Source: PALSA-1004 sp963829085 (GTDB lineage Bacteria; Pseudomonadota; Gammaproteobacteria; Burkholderiales; SG8-41). Taken from it: 64,000 nt of DNA. The position numbers and the translations under genes were made by a program. Where the stretch lies: positions 55,292 to 119,291 of the forward strand of contig CAWHHJ010000024.1 of assembly GCA_963829085.1 (NCBI GenBank), written 5' to 3'. The notes beneath the pieces were generated by a model, which ran no database searches, was not told the origin of the DNA, and saw only the letters and a list, made by a program, of their open reading frames with translations. Below are positions 55,183-63,162 of this stretch, piece after piece (positions within the stretch are counted from its first letter, which is position 1; each line of letters begins with the position of its first letter).

Positions 55183-55301
55183 ATGAGGCTGAACGCGTAT
55201 CTCGCACGCGCCGGCGTGGCTTCGCGCCGCCGGGCCGACGACCTGATCAAGGCGGGGCGCGTGCGCGTGAACGGCGCTCCCGGCGAGCTGAACACCGCGG
55301 T
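55183..55301 (+). pseudogene. rRNA pseudouridine synthase (RsuA/RluB type), 5' fragment
   Basis: The first 40 or so residues of an RsuA/RluB-type pseudouridine synthase: MRLNAYLARAGVASRRRADD, then LIKAGRVRVNGAPGELNTAV. This is the RNA-binding S4 domain that opens these enzymes, which isomerise uridines in rRNA. ATG 55,183 is clear. The text ends at the CACCGCGGT shared with the truncated cyclase, so the catalytic domain is missing. Confidence 0.8.
55293..55301. other. Junction with 9-base overlap between two 3'-truncated genes
   Basis: CACCGCGGT belongs to both the S4-domain gene (+, ...ELNTAV) and the cyclase gene (-, ...VLTTAV). Each gene runs into this word and lacks its 3' part beyond it, so they meet tail to tail. 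The shared word fits microhomology-mediated joining or an assembler join. Confidence 0.65.
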
Positions 55302-56908
55302 GGTCAGCACATAGGTCCCGTCGTCCGCAACCGCGAGCCGGCCATCCGTGAGCAGCATCCGCACCGTCTCGACCGCGTACAGCGGGATGCCATCCGCACG
55401 CGCGACAACCTGGCGCGTGGCGGACTCGGGCAGGCCCGGGACGAGGCCATGGAGGAGGGACGCCATCGCCGCGTCGGCGAGGGGCTCCACGTGGATACTC
55501 GTGAAGTTGCGGCGACCGCTGCCCCAGTTCGGGCGATGATCCATGAGCTCGGGACGAGCCAGCGTCACCACGTAGATGGGCATCGCCCGGCTCCAGTCGA
55601 GCAGGTGGTCGACGAAGTCCAGCGTCCCCGAGTCGGCCCAGTGAAGGTCCTCGAACACGAGGACGACCGGACCGGTCGCGGCCAGCCGCTCGAAGAACGT
55701 CCGCCACGCGCCGAAGAGCTGTTCGGCGCCGATCCCCGCCTCCACGCCGAGCAGCGCCAGCAGCGAGGACTCGATCCAGCGCCGATCCGGCTCGTCCAGG
55801 TCGAGGCCGTCGAGCAGCTCCACGACCTTCGCCCGGGTCGTCGCCTCGTCGTCGGTCTCCGCCAGCCCGGCACGTCCCCGGACCATCTCGCTGAGCGCCC
55901 AGAACGTGACCCCCTCGCCGTAGGCCGGCGAGCGCCCGCGGTGCCACCAGACAGGCTCCAGGATCCCGTCGAGGTACTTCTCGAACTCCCACGCCAGGCG
56001 GCTCTTGCCGATCCCGCCGACGCCCGTGATCGAGACGAGTCGCGCACGACCCTCGCGGGCGGTCGCGTGGAACAGGTCCTTGACCAGCCGCAGTTCGTCG
56101 TCACGGCCGACGAACGGCGCCTCGAGCGTGTCCGTTCGCCCCCGGCCGCCTCGTTCCGCGACGACCCGCAGGGCACGCCACGCCGGCACGCGGCGCCTGC
56201 TTGCCCTTGAGCGCGTGGTCACCTGCGGGCTCGAACGTGATCGCCGAGCCCGCCGCCCGGTGGGTCGCGTCGCCGACGAGCACCGTGCCCGGCGCCGCCA
56301 CCGACTGGAGCCGGGCCGCGGTGTTGACGAGGTCGCCCGCGACCATGCCCTGGTTCGTCGCGCCGATCGTGACCGCCGCTTCACCCGTCGAGGACCCCGG
56401 CCCGGGCCTGGATCCCCTGGCCCAGCACGGGGACCGCATCGACCAGCTCGAGGGCTGCGCGCACCGCCCGCTCGGCGTCGTCCTCGTGGGCGATCGGCGT
56501 CCCCCAGACGGCCATCACGGCGTCGCCGATGAACTTCTCGACCGTACCGCCGTAGCGGCCGACGATGTCGCTCGCGAGGTCGAAGTACTGGCTGAGGGTC
56601 TCGCGGACGTCCTCGCTGTCGCGCTCCTCGGCGAACGGCGTGAAGCCGACGAGATCCGCGAACAGCACCGACACGAGCCGTCGCTCGGCGACCTGGGCCG
56701 GCTGGGAGCGATCGGCGGGACCGGCTGCCGAGGTTCGTTGGGCGGTCGGGGTGCCGGCGGTCAGCGGTTCCGCGCAATCGCCGCAGAACGCGTCACCCGG
56801 GTCGTAGGCCGAGCCGCATCCCGGGCACGCGAGCGCGAGGGGCGTCGCGCATCGAACGCAGAACTTCCGCCCCGGCTTGTTGTCGGCGCCACAGCTCGGA
56901 CAGGTCAG
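55293..56908 (-). pseudogene. Zinc-ribbon adenylate/guanylate cyclase fused to AAA ATPase, truncated
   Basis: Signal protein with an N-terminal zinc ribbon pair (TCPSCGADNKPGRKFCVRCA, LACPGCGSAYDPGDAFCGDC), a class III cyclase domain (LVSVLFADLVGFTPFAEERD with metal Asp; KFIGDAVMAVWGTPIAHEDD with the second; NTAARLQSVAAPG with the Asn/Arg pair) and an AAA_16 ATPase region (VSITGVGGIGKSRLAWEFEK Walker A, VVLVFEDLHWADSGTLDFVD Walker B). Frames change near 56,395 and 56,180. The C-terminus is cut off at 55,293. The start is unresolved: the first ribbon begins at a CTG at 56,908, and a leader would run into the VOC gene promoter. Paralogue at 63,163. Confidence 0.85.
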
Positions 56909-57089
56909 GCCGCGCTCCTCGTGCCAAGCAGACCCACGGAGCGTAGTCGATGGGTCCTGCCGGCCGTCATGTCTCGGAGCGGCGAATCGGCCTGTCCGCG
57001 ATGAATCTGTAGTCACCGGCCTCGGCGACGGTACCCGGGACCGAGCCCGGTCGACCGACGCTGGTTCAATCGTCACCAGGAGGTGGGTC

Positions 57090-57465
57090 ATGCTCAGCGC
57101 ACGCGGCGCGTTCTCGGGCTTTTCGGCGAAGGACATCGAGGCGGAGAAGGCCTTCTACACGGGCAAGCTCGGGACCAAGGTCCACGAGGAGATGGGTGCC
57201 CTGAACCTCGACCTACCCGGCGGCCAGCGGGTTGCATCTACCCCAAGGAGAACCACGAGCCGGCGACGCTCCACCGTGCTCAACTTCGAGGTCTCCGACA
57301 TCGACAAGGCGGTCGATGAGCTGACCGCCTCGGGCGTGCGGTTCGAGCGCTACGACGGGATGGACCAGGACCAGGGAGGATGTCATGCGGGACAACGGCC
57401 CGGCGATCGCCTGGTTCAAGGATCCCGCCGGGAACATCCTCTCGGTGATCCAGAACGAGCCGAGC
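57090..57465 (+). CDS. VOC-family (glyoxalase/bleomycin resistance) protein, frameshifted
   Basis: Vicinal oxygen chelate fold protein of about 125 residues. ATG 57,090 is preceded by AGGAGG at 57,079-57,084. It reads MLSARGAFSGFSAKDIEAEK and AFYTGKLGTKVHEEMGALNL, then IYPKENHEPAT in a second frame, VLNFEVSDIDKAVDELTASG back in the first, and MRDNGPAIAWFKDPAGNILS after another shift near 57,380. At least three single-base changes. The stop is not visible in any consistent frame before the next gene's 3' end at 57,486. Function unknown. Confidence 0.78.
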
Positions 57466-57485
57466 TCGCGCGCTCTCTGCAGGAT

Positions 57486-57941
57486 CTACGGCTCGCGCGT
57501 CAGCCGGATCACCGCGATCTCGCGGTCGGTCTGGGTCTCGTACTTGCCGTACTGGGGTGTCGCCGCGACGATCCGCGCCCAGGCCGCCTGACGTTCGTCC
57601 CCGGCGAGCGTCTCGGGCCGGACCTTGATCCGCTCGCGCCCGATCTCGATCCAGACCTGGTCGGGATGCGCCGCGAGGTTGTGGAGCCACGCCGGGTTCC
57701 TGGCCGTGCCACTGGCGGAGGCCACGATCAGCCAGCGGCCGGCGCCGTCGGCGATGAACCCGAGCGCGGCCACGCGCGGCTCGCCTGACTTGGCGCCGAC
57801 GGTGTCCAGCAGCAGCATCGACTTCGCCATCCGGGCCGACCGTCGGTAGATGGCCGCCATCGTGCGCGCGCCGAACCGAGCGATCGGACCGGGGATCTCC
57901 CGATTGCCGTGCGTGCCGCCGGGCGGCGTCTCGATGGTCAT
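57486..57941 (-). CDS. Deazaflavin (F420)-dependent nitroreductase family protein
   Basis: Split-barrel protein of the deazaflavin-dependent nitroreductase (Ddn-like) family, 151 residues from ATG 57,941; a longer in-frame start would add an unlikely Arg-rich tail. Family text: ARMAKSMLLLDTVGAKSGEP, RVAALGFIADGAGRWLIVAS and ASGTARNPAWLHNLAAHPDQ. Known relatives use F420 in Actinobacteria and Chloroflexota, which supports the origin of this half of the window. Convergent with the VOC gene. Confidence 0.88.
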   Translation of the reverse strand: MTIETPPGGTHGNREIPGPIARFGARTMAAIYRRSARMAKSMLLLDTVGAKSGEPRVAALGFIADGAGRWLIVASASGTARNPAWLHNLAAHPDQVWIEIGRERIKVRPETLAGDERQAAWARIVAATPQYGKYETQTDREIAVIRLTREP

Positions 57942-58255
57942 GGGCTTTCGCCTCGTACCGCGGTGCGGTCTGGTCGTTGCATGATCAACCACCCGACGGT
58001 GTCGCGCAAGGGTGTCGGGGCGCCTGGCGCCCGGCCGCGCCCCGCCGCTCGACCGCCGCGAGCCGCTGGGCGCTCGCAACCGCCGCTCGCAACTCGCCGC
58101 GAGCCGCTGGGCGGCTCAGGTGCACGTCGGACACGACGATTTGGGCCGCTGGGCGGCTCATGTGGCGCGGATCCGGCCGCGCGCCACGCGGATGGGCCGC
58201 TGGACGGCTCGAACGACGCCGCGATCAGTCGCGTGAGCCGCTGGGCGGCCCAAGG
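57942..58255. repeat. Intergenic cluster of five 17-base palindromes
   Basis: The 314-base gap between the nitroreductase and HIT genes holds five variants of GAGCCGCTGGGCGGCTC, a 7-bp stem with a TGG loop: at about 58,060, 58,101, 58,144, 58,194 and 58,234, spaced 40-50 bases. Variants include GGGCCGCTGGGCGGCTC and GGGCCGCTGGACGGCTC. The last copy abuts the predicted HIT stop. Spacing and degeneracy rule out a CRISPR; stem-loops for transcript ends, RNA stability or protein binding are possible. The rest of the gap shows no gene. Confidence 0.6.
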
Positions 58256-58696
58256 TCAGGGCTCGGCCGAGGCCAACGCCCCCGGATCGCGCCGGCGTTC
58301 CCATCGAGCTCGGCCCGCTCAGGCAACGGGCGGGTGAACGCCGGCGGGTTGATCCTGAACCCGTCGCCAGCGAACCGCCCGAACACGTGGAGGTGGACGT
58401 GGAACACCTGCCTCGGCCCGCCGCCTCGCCGTCGGCGAGGTACAGGTTGATCCCGTCGCACGGCAGCCCCGACGCCCGGAGCGCCGCGGCCAGCCGTTGC
58501 CCCACGACGAACAGGTGCGCGCCAAGCGGCTCCGGGACGTCGGCGAGGTAGACCAGGTGCTCGTTCGGGACCACCAGGAGGTGCCCGGGCGTGACCGGCC
58601 GGATATCGAGGAACGCCGTGACCCGCGCGTCGCGGATAGCTCGGACACGGGCTCGCGGCGGGCGACGATGCCACAGAACACGCAATCCGGGTCCAT
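58256..58696 (-). CDS. HIT-family nucleotide hydrolase, frameshifted
   Basis: Histidine-triad protein of about 146 residues, hydrolysing nucleoside phosphoramidates or dinucleotides. ATG 58,696 reads MDPDCVFCGIVARREPVSEL, with a zinc-type CxxC; then another frame gives IRDARVTAFLDIRPVTPGHL, LVVPNEHLVYLADVPEPLGA and SGLPCDGINLYLADGEAAG; a third gives FHVHLHVFGRFAGDGFRINP with the triad His-x-His-x-His. A G run near 58,270 shifts the last codons; correcting it gives IRGALASAEP and a stop at 58,256. Three single-base changes in all. Confidence 0.82.
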
Positions 58697-58698
58697 CG

Positions 58699-60505
58699 TC
58701 AGCGGCGCCGGACCTCGCGGAGGTTGTCGCTGAAGATGAGGAACGCGAGGCCAACGAGGGCGGCGAGCACCGCCTCCAGGCGGAACTCCCAGGCGATCAC
58801 GATCGCGCCGACGATCGCGAGAACGACCGTCACGGCAAGGATGAGCTGGGTGAGGCGCCGTCGGAACGAGGACTCGAGCACGACGTAGCCACCGAGGCCG
58901 AGCAGGATCGCGGCCCACCACGGAAGGCCCTGGAACCAGACGAGGCCGGCGACGGCGATGAGCAGGAGGCTCACGCTCAGGGCGGACCAGATCTCGACGA
59001 TCAGGCCGTGCTGGGTGTCCTCGGGAGGCACCGGTCGGTGCGGGCTCGTGAGGTGGGCGCGAGGATCGCCGACGTCGCCGTCCGCGACCTGGCGGATCTC
59101 GCGGCGAGTCGCCGTCAGCCGGTCGTCGAGCGCGGCATGCTGCTTGCGAAGGTCGCGCAGCTCCAGCTCGCCGGCGCGCGAGCTCGGTGGCACGGCGACA
59201 CGCAGTGCGCTCCATGCCGCCGTCGACGGCCAGCGCTTCGACCTCCAGCGGGAGTGCCGGCAGCTGCGCGACGCGCTCCGTGATCGTGTCTCCAGGACCG
59301 CCCGCTCGGCCCGCAGCTCCGCCGCGCGTTCGTGGAGCACGACGCGCCATCGGAACGGCGGCGCGGCCTTGTCCAGCCCGCCGAAGCCCAGCGGGTCGTG
59401 CCAGGTCATGCGCTGTGTCCCGTTCCGGTTGTACTTCGGGCCGGCCGGCGAGCGCTCGCCGCCGAATCGATCGTGGGTGTCCAGCCCGAACAGGCCGCGA
59501 TAGCCGTCGACCCAGGCATCGTCGTCCGAGATCTCGATCGGGGTCCACGTGGCCGGATGACCCGGCCCAACCGCGAGCCCGTCGCCCCGCCCGTAGTCCA
59601 CGAACGACGCCGAGAGCGCCTCCTCGAGGTGCGTCGCGATGTCGCCCGGATCGGGCTGCCGCAGCGTCCTGACCCAGAAGCCGCGGACCGCGTCCATGAA
59701 GTCCCGAGCCCGGAGAGCGCGGCGATGGGGACACTCGTGAGGTACTCACCCTGCTCGAAGTAGCTGGCATGCGAGCCGGCGCCGGCGAACAGCACCGGGT
59801 GGTCGCCCTCCTTGACCAGGGTCGGGTCGTCCCAGCGACGGCGGAGCTGGTCGCCGATGTAGTCGTGCGCGGCGGCCGCGATCCAGACCGGCCGCGGCGC
59901 GTCGGGCCGATCCTCGAGGTAGACGAGGACCTGCTCCCAGTCCGCCTCGTGGTCGTTCGCGCCGTCGAACGTCGAGCGATAGTCGTTCATGAAGTAGAAG
60001 TAGAGGTAGTGGAGCACGATCCAGCCGTTGCGCCGGACGACCCGCCCGTAATAGACCAGCCGTGGATCGACGGCCTGGGCCGCCTCGTACTTCACCTGGG
60101 CGGCGGCGGCCGTGCCGCCTGGCACGGTGCCACGCAACAGCAGCGAGGCGTCGAACCCCGCGTCGACGAGCCGTCCGAACAATCCCACGCGCGCCAGCCG
60201 GCGGGCGCCCGGCAGCGGGGCCGATTGGGCCGCCCTTGCCAGCGCGCGAGCTCGATCCCGGAGAGCGGGTGCTGGACCAGCCGCAGGTACAGCGACCGGT
60301 CGGCGGTCGCGAGGTGGTGCCCGAGCGTCTCCGTCGTCACCTCGCCGCGCGGGACGACGACCACGCTGTCCCGCTCCGAGGTCCCCTCCAGCAGGTCGCA
60401 CTCGGCGAGGTACCCCTCGACCGCCGTCGGGAAGAACAGCTCGCCCTCGTTGTAGCGGATGATCGGCTCGTAGGCACGGAGCAGGTCCAGGTCGCTGTCG
60501 GTCAT
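58699..60505 (-). CDS. Vps62-like protein with C-terminal membrane segments, frameshifted
   Basis: Protein of about 600 residues. Start ATG 60,505 (MTDSDLDLLRAYEPIIRYNE) overlaps the upstream gene as ATGA. The N-terminal and middle parts resemble Vps62 family text: YFYFMNDYRSTFDGANDHEA, DWEQVLVYLEDRPDAPRPVW and VLFAGAGSHASYFEQGEYLT, then GFWVRTLRQPDPGDIATHLE. The C-terminal part has two or three hydrophobic helices (SVSLLLIAVAGLVWFQGLPW, LILAVTVVLAIVGAIVIAW and the last AALVGLAFLIFSDNL). Frame changes near 60,215, 59,700 and between 59,215 and 59,290. Role unknown; Vps62-like folds in bacteria are uncharacterised. Assignment to Vps62 is by pattern only. Confidence 0.65.
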
Positions 60506-60927
60506 CGCTTGGCCCGCCCGCCGAGCGCGATCCGCGAGACCTCGTGACGCGTGATGAACAGGTCCCGAACCTGGGCGGAGTTGAGGTAGAACGCCGCGAC
60601 CACGTTGAGGGCGAGCCGCAGCCACTCCGTGCGCCCCGCATCGGCCCACCAGAGGGCGAGGTTCGCGGCGAGCGCGATGCCCACCAGCACCATCATGAGC
60701 ACCCAGCCCCGCCGGCTCAGCAACCAGAGCGCCACGGCCGCGATGATCGTGAGCCCCGACCAGCCGATGACGACCAGCCGCAGCGCATCGTTCTCCCTGG
60801 CCAGCTGCCCGGCGCCGCCGCTCAGCAGACGGACGTCGGTGAGCACGTCGAGCAGGGTGATGGTCGCGTTGATCAGCTCGAGGACGACGACGACCCAGAT
60901 CCCTGCCGGTCGCGTCCGTCCTCCCAT
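60502..60927 (-). CDS. Integral membrane hypothetical protein
   Basis: A 141-residue membrane protein with about four hydrophobic helices: WVVVVLELINATITLLDVL, LRLVVIGWSGLTIIAAVALW, WVLMMVLVGIALAANLALWW and LRLALNVVAAFYLNSAQVRD. No family recognised. Its stop overlaps the Vps62-like start, so the two are probably translationally coupled and may work together in the membrane. Confidence 0.68.
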   Translation of the reverse strand: MGGRTRPAGIWVVVVLELINATITLLDVLTDVRLLSGGAGQLARENDALRLVVIGWSGLTIIAAVALWLLSRRGWVLMMVLVGIALAANLALWWADAGRTEWLRLALNVVAAFYLNSAQVRDLFITRHEVSRIALGGRAKR

Positions 60928-60988
60928 GGGGCGGACTCTATCCCAGCGCGAACTCGCGGAACGCCATCCTGTGCGGGCGAACGCCCGA

Positions 60989-62509
60989 TCAGTTCGACGG
61001 GGTGAAGTCCAGGATCTCCGCCGTGTCCAGCGTCTCGCCGACGTCGTTGCGTGCGTCGTAGTCGCCGTTTCCGCCGATCACGAACAGGCTGCCGTCGTGG
61101 AGGGTCACGAGCGTCGGCCGCTCTCGGGGACTGGCCATCTGCGGACCACGAGAGAACGTGCCCGTTTCCGGATCCCAGATCTCCGTCGTGGCAGTCCCCG
61201 GGTCGTGGAAGTCGCCCGTGCGCGGCCGGCTGCCGCCCACGACGATGACGCGGCCGTCAGGCAGGAGGGCGGCCTGGTGCGCGCGCCGCCGGATGTCCAT
61301 CCGGCCCGCACGGACAAAGGTCCCGCTCGCCGGGTCCCAGACCTCGGCGGTGCGGAGCACCCCAACCGCCAGCCGGTCGGCGGTCGGGTCATCGGTGTCG
61401 CCACCGGTGATCAGGACCCGTCCGTCGCCCAGCAACGTCGCCGTGTGGCCGCTGATCGTGTAGTCCTTGGGCTCGCCGACGCGCGAGAACGCGTTCGTGA
61501 CCGGGTCGTATGCCTCCGCCGACTCCGGCGTGTCGATGCCCCAGCTGATGTTGCCCACGATGAGCACGCGCCCGTCAGGGAGGCGCGTCGCGGTCTGCCA
61601 GTTCCGATGCTCGTGCAGGGGCGGCCCAATGACATAGCTGCCGTCCGGATTCCACAGCCAGGTCGACGCGGACTTGCCGTCGCAGCGCGGGATGCCGCGG
61701 CCGGTTGTCTGCGGGCCGAGGCAGACGTCGGAGCCCACGATGAGGACTCGGCCATCGAGCAGCGTCGTGGCGGTCACGCCCGGGGGCAGCGCGGGGATCG
61801 TGCCGACGACCTGGAACCGGCCCGTTGCCGGATCCCACACCTCGGCGCCGAGCTCGTTCGGCGTCTCGACGCCAGGCTCGCCGCCCACGATGAGCACCCG
61901 CCCGTCGTTGAGCAGGGTGGCCGCGTGACCCACGCGTTGCCGTCCCATCGAGCCTGTGGGAGTGAACGTCCGCGTGGCGGGGTCCCAGATCTCGGCGCTC
62001 GCGAGGCTACGCCGACCGGTCCCGGAGAAACCGCCGGTCACCAGGACCCGCCCGTCCTCGAGGACGGTGGCCGTGGCGAGGGCCCGCGGCGTGGACATCG
62101 TGCCGGCCGGGAGCCAGCCGACGGCGATCCCCTCGCCGGTGTTCGGGACGATGACGGGCGGCGCCTCGGTGGCCGTCGGGCCCTCCGGGGACTCCTGGGG
62201 GTTCTTCGTCTCGGCCGGGGTCACCTTGGGGGAGGGATCCGCGAGGTACGCCGGCAGCGACGGGTTGGGCTCGGGCGGGAGTCCCCCACCGAGGGTCGCC
62301 CAACCGAACGCCCCGGCACCGAGCGCCACCGTCGCGGCCAGCAGCAGCACCCCGCGCCGCTTCCCCGATCCGCGCGTGTCCGCCTCCCGGACGGTCTGCG
62401 GGATCGCCAGGACCGCGGTCCGCAGCGCCGACGGGGTCGGGTCCTCGGCGCGGGCGTCGCGGAAGTGCGTCCGCAGCAGCCGCTCGAGCTCGAGGTCGGT
62501 GTCGTTCAT
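60989..62509 (-). CDS. Membrane-anchored kelch-repeat protein, probable anti-sigma partner
   Basis: A 506-residue protein. Residues 1-60 are soluble (NDTDLELERLLRTHFRDARA), a hydrophobic helix follows (GVLLLAATVALGAGAFGWAT), then an extracytoplasmic linker rich in Pro and Thr, and about seven kelch-like blades such as ATVLEDGRVLVTGGFSGTGR, ATLLNDGRVLIVGGEPGVET and AALLPDGRVIVVGGSRPRTG with WDPATGTF-type strands, likely a seven-bladed propeller. Start ATG 62,509 overlaps the sigma stop (ATGA). No zinc anti-sigma motif is seen. The topology suggests a sensor that holds or releases the sigma factor. Confidence 0.85.
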   Translation of the reverse strand: MNDTDLELERLLRTHFRDARAEDPTPSALRTAVLAIPQTVREADTRGSGKRRGVLLLAATVALGAGAFGWATLGGGLPPEPNPSLPAYLADPSPKVTPAETKNPQESPEGPTATEAPPVIVPNTGEGIAVGWLPAGTMSTPRALATATVLEDGRVLVTGGFSGTGRRSLASAEIWDPATRTFTPTGSMGRQRVGHAATLLNDGRVLIVGGEPGVETPNELGAEVWDPATGRFQVVGTIPALPPGVTATTLLDGRVLIVGSDVCLGPQTTGRGIPRCDGKSASTWLWNPDGSYVIGPPLHEHRNWQTATRLPDGRVLIVGNISWGIDTPESAEAYDPVTNAFSRVGEPKDYTISGHTATLLGDGRVLITGGDTDDPTADRLAVGVLRTAEVWDPASGTFVRAGRMDIRRRAHQAALLPDGRVIVVGGSRPRTGDFHDPGTATTEIWDPETGTFSRGPQMASPRERPTLVTLHDGSLFVIGGNGDYDARNDVGETLDTAEILDFTPSN

Positions 62510-63135
62510 CGCGTGGGTTCCTCGGGCGCGGCGCCGTCGATGGCGTCGTGGAGTTTGCGAAGCGCGTAGTGGAGGCGGGAGTGAACGGTCCCCACCGGGA
62601 CGTCCAGCCGCCGGGCGATCTCGTCGGCGGTCAGGTCGCGGTCGTAGCGCAGGGCCACGACGACCCGATGGTCTGCCGAGAGCGTCGCGAGCGCCTGGTC
62701 GATGGCATCGCGCTCGTGGGTCCGCGCGTACGGGTCCGCCGTCGCGACCTCCAGCTCGTCGGAGATGTCGCGGGTGACGACGCGCGCCGACCGCCGGAGC
62801 CGGTCCTTGCAGGCGTTGACGAGGATCCGGTCGAACCAGGCCTCGAACCGGTCGTGGTCCCGCAGCGTGGACCACTTGCGCCACGCCTGGACGAAGGCGT
62901 CGTGGGTCGCGTCCTGGGCCTCGGCCTGGTCGCGGAGGATGACGCGGGCAAGGCGGTACGCGGCGTCGAGGTGCTCGTCGGCGAGCGCCTGGAACGCGGC
63001 CGCCGCCGTCGATCCGCCTCGAGCCTCCGACGGCTCGCCGGCAGCGATGTCCAATGCCTCGCGGGCTCCGTTCACGATACCTAGACGATCTGACTCGTTG
63101 GAATCTTCACACGTAGACTCTCGCGTGGACCCCAC
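62506..63135 (-). CDS. ECF RNA polymerase sigma factor
   Basis: Sigma-70 family, ECF subgroup, up to 209 residues. Region 2: HLDAAYRLARVILRDQAEAQ and DATHDAFVQAWRKWSTLRDH. Region 4: LSADHRVVVALRYDRDLTAD and EIARRLDVPVGTVHSRLHYA. The starts 63,135 (GTG-type) and 63,075 are both possible; region 2 begins well after either, so the long N-tail is doubtful. It is divergent from the cyclase gene at 63,163 with about 28 bases between the outer starts. Cotranslated with the kelch membrane protein. Confidence 0.92.
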   Translation of the reverse strand: MGSTRESTCEDSNESDRLGIVNGAREALDIAAGEPSEARGGSTAAAAFQALADEHLDAAYRLARVILRDQAEAQDATHDAFVQAWRKWSTLRDHDRFEAWFDRILVNACKDRLRRSARVVTRDISDELEVATADPYARTHERDAIDQALATLSADHRVVVALRYDRDLTADEIARRLDVPVGTVHSRLHYALRKLHDAIDGAAPEEPTR

Positions 63136-63162
63136 GACCTATTCCCACGAGGCACGCCCCAC

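Noticed and set aside
54474..56777. A 767-residue minus-strand frame
   Set aside because: Only its middle is real (the ATPase part of the cyclase); both ends run through other genes and junctions in unrelated frames.
58060..58255. CRISPR array
   Set aside because: Repeats are 17 bases and variable, the intervals are partly repeat-like, and no cas gene is present.
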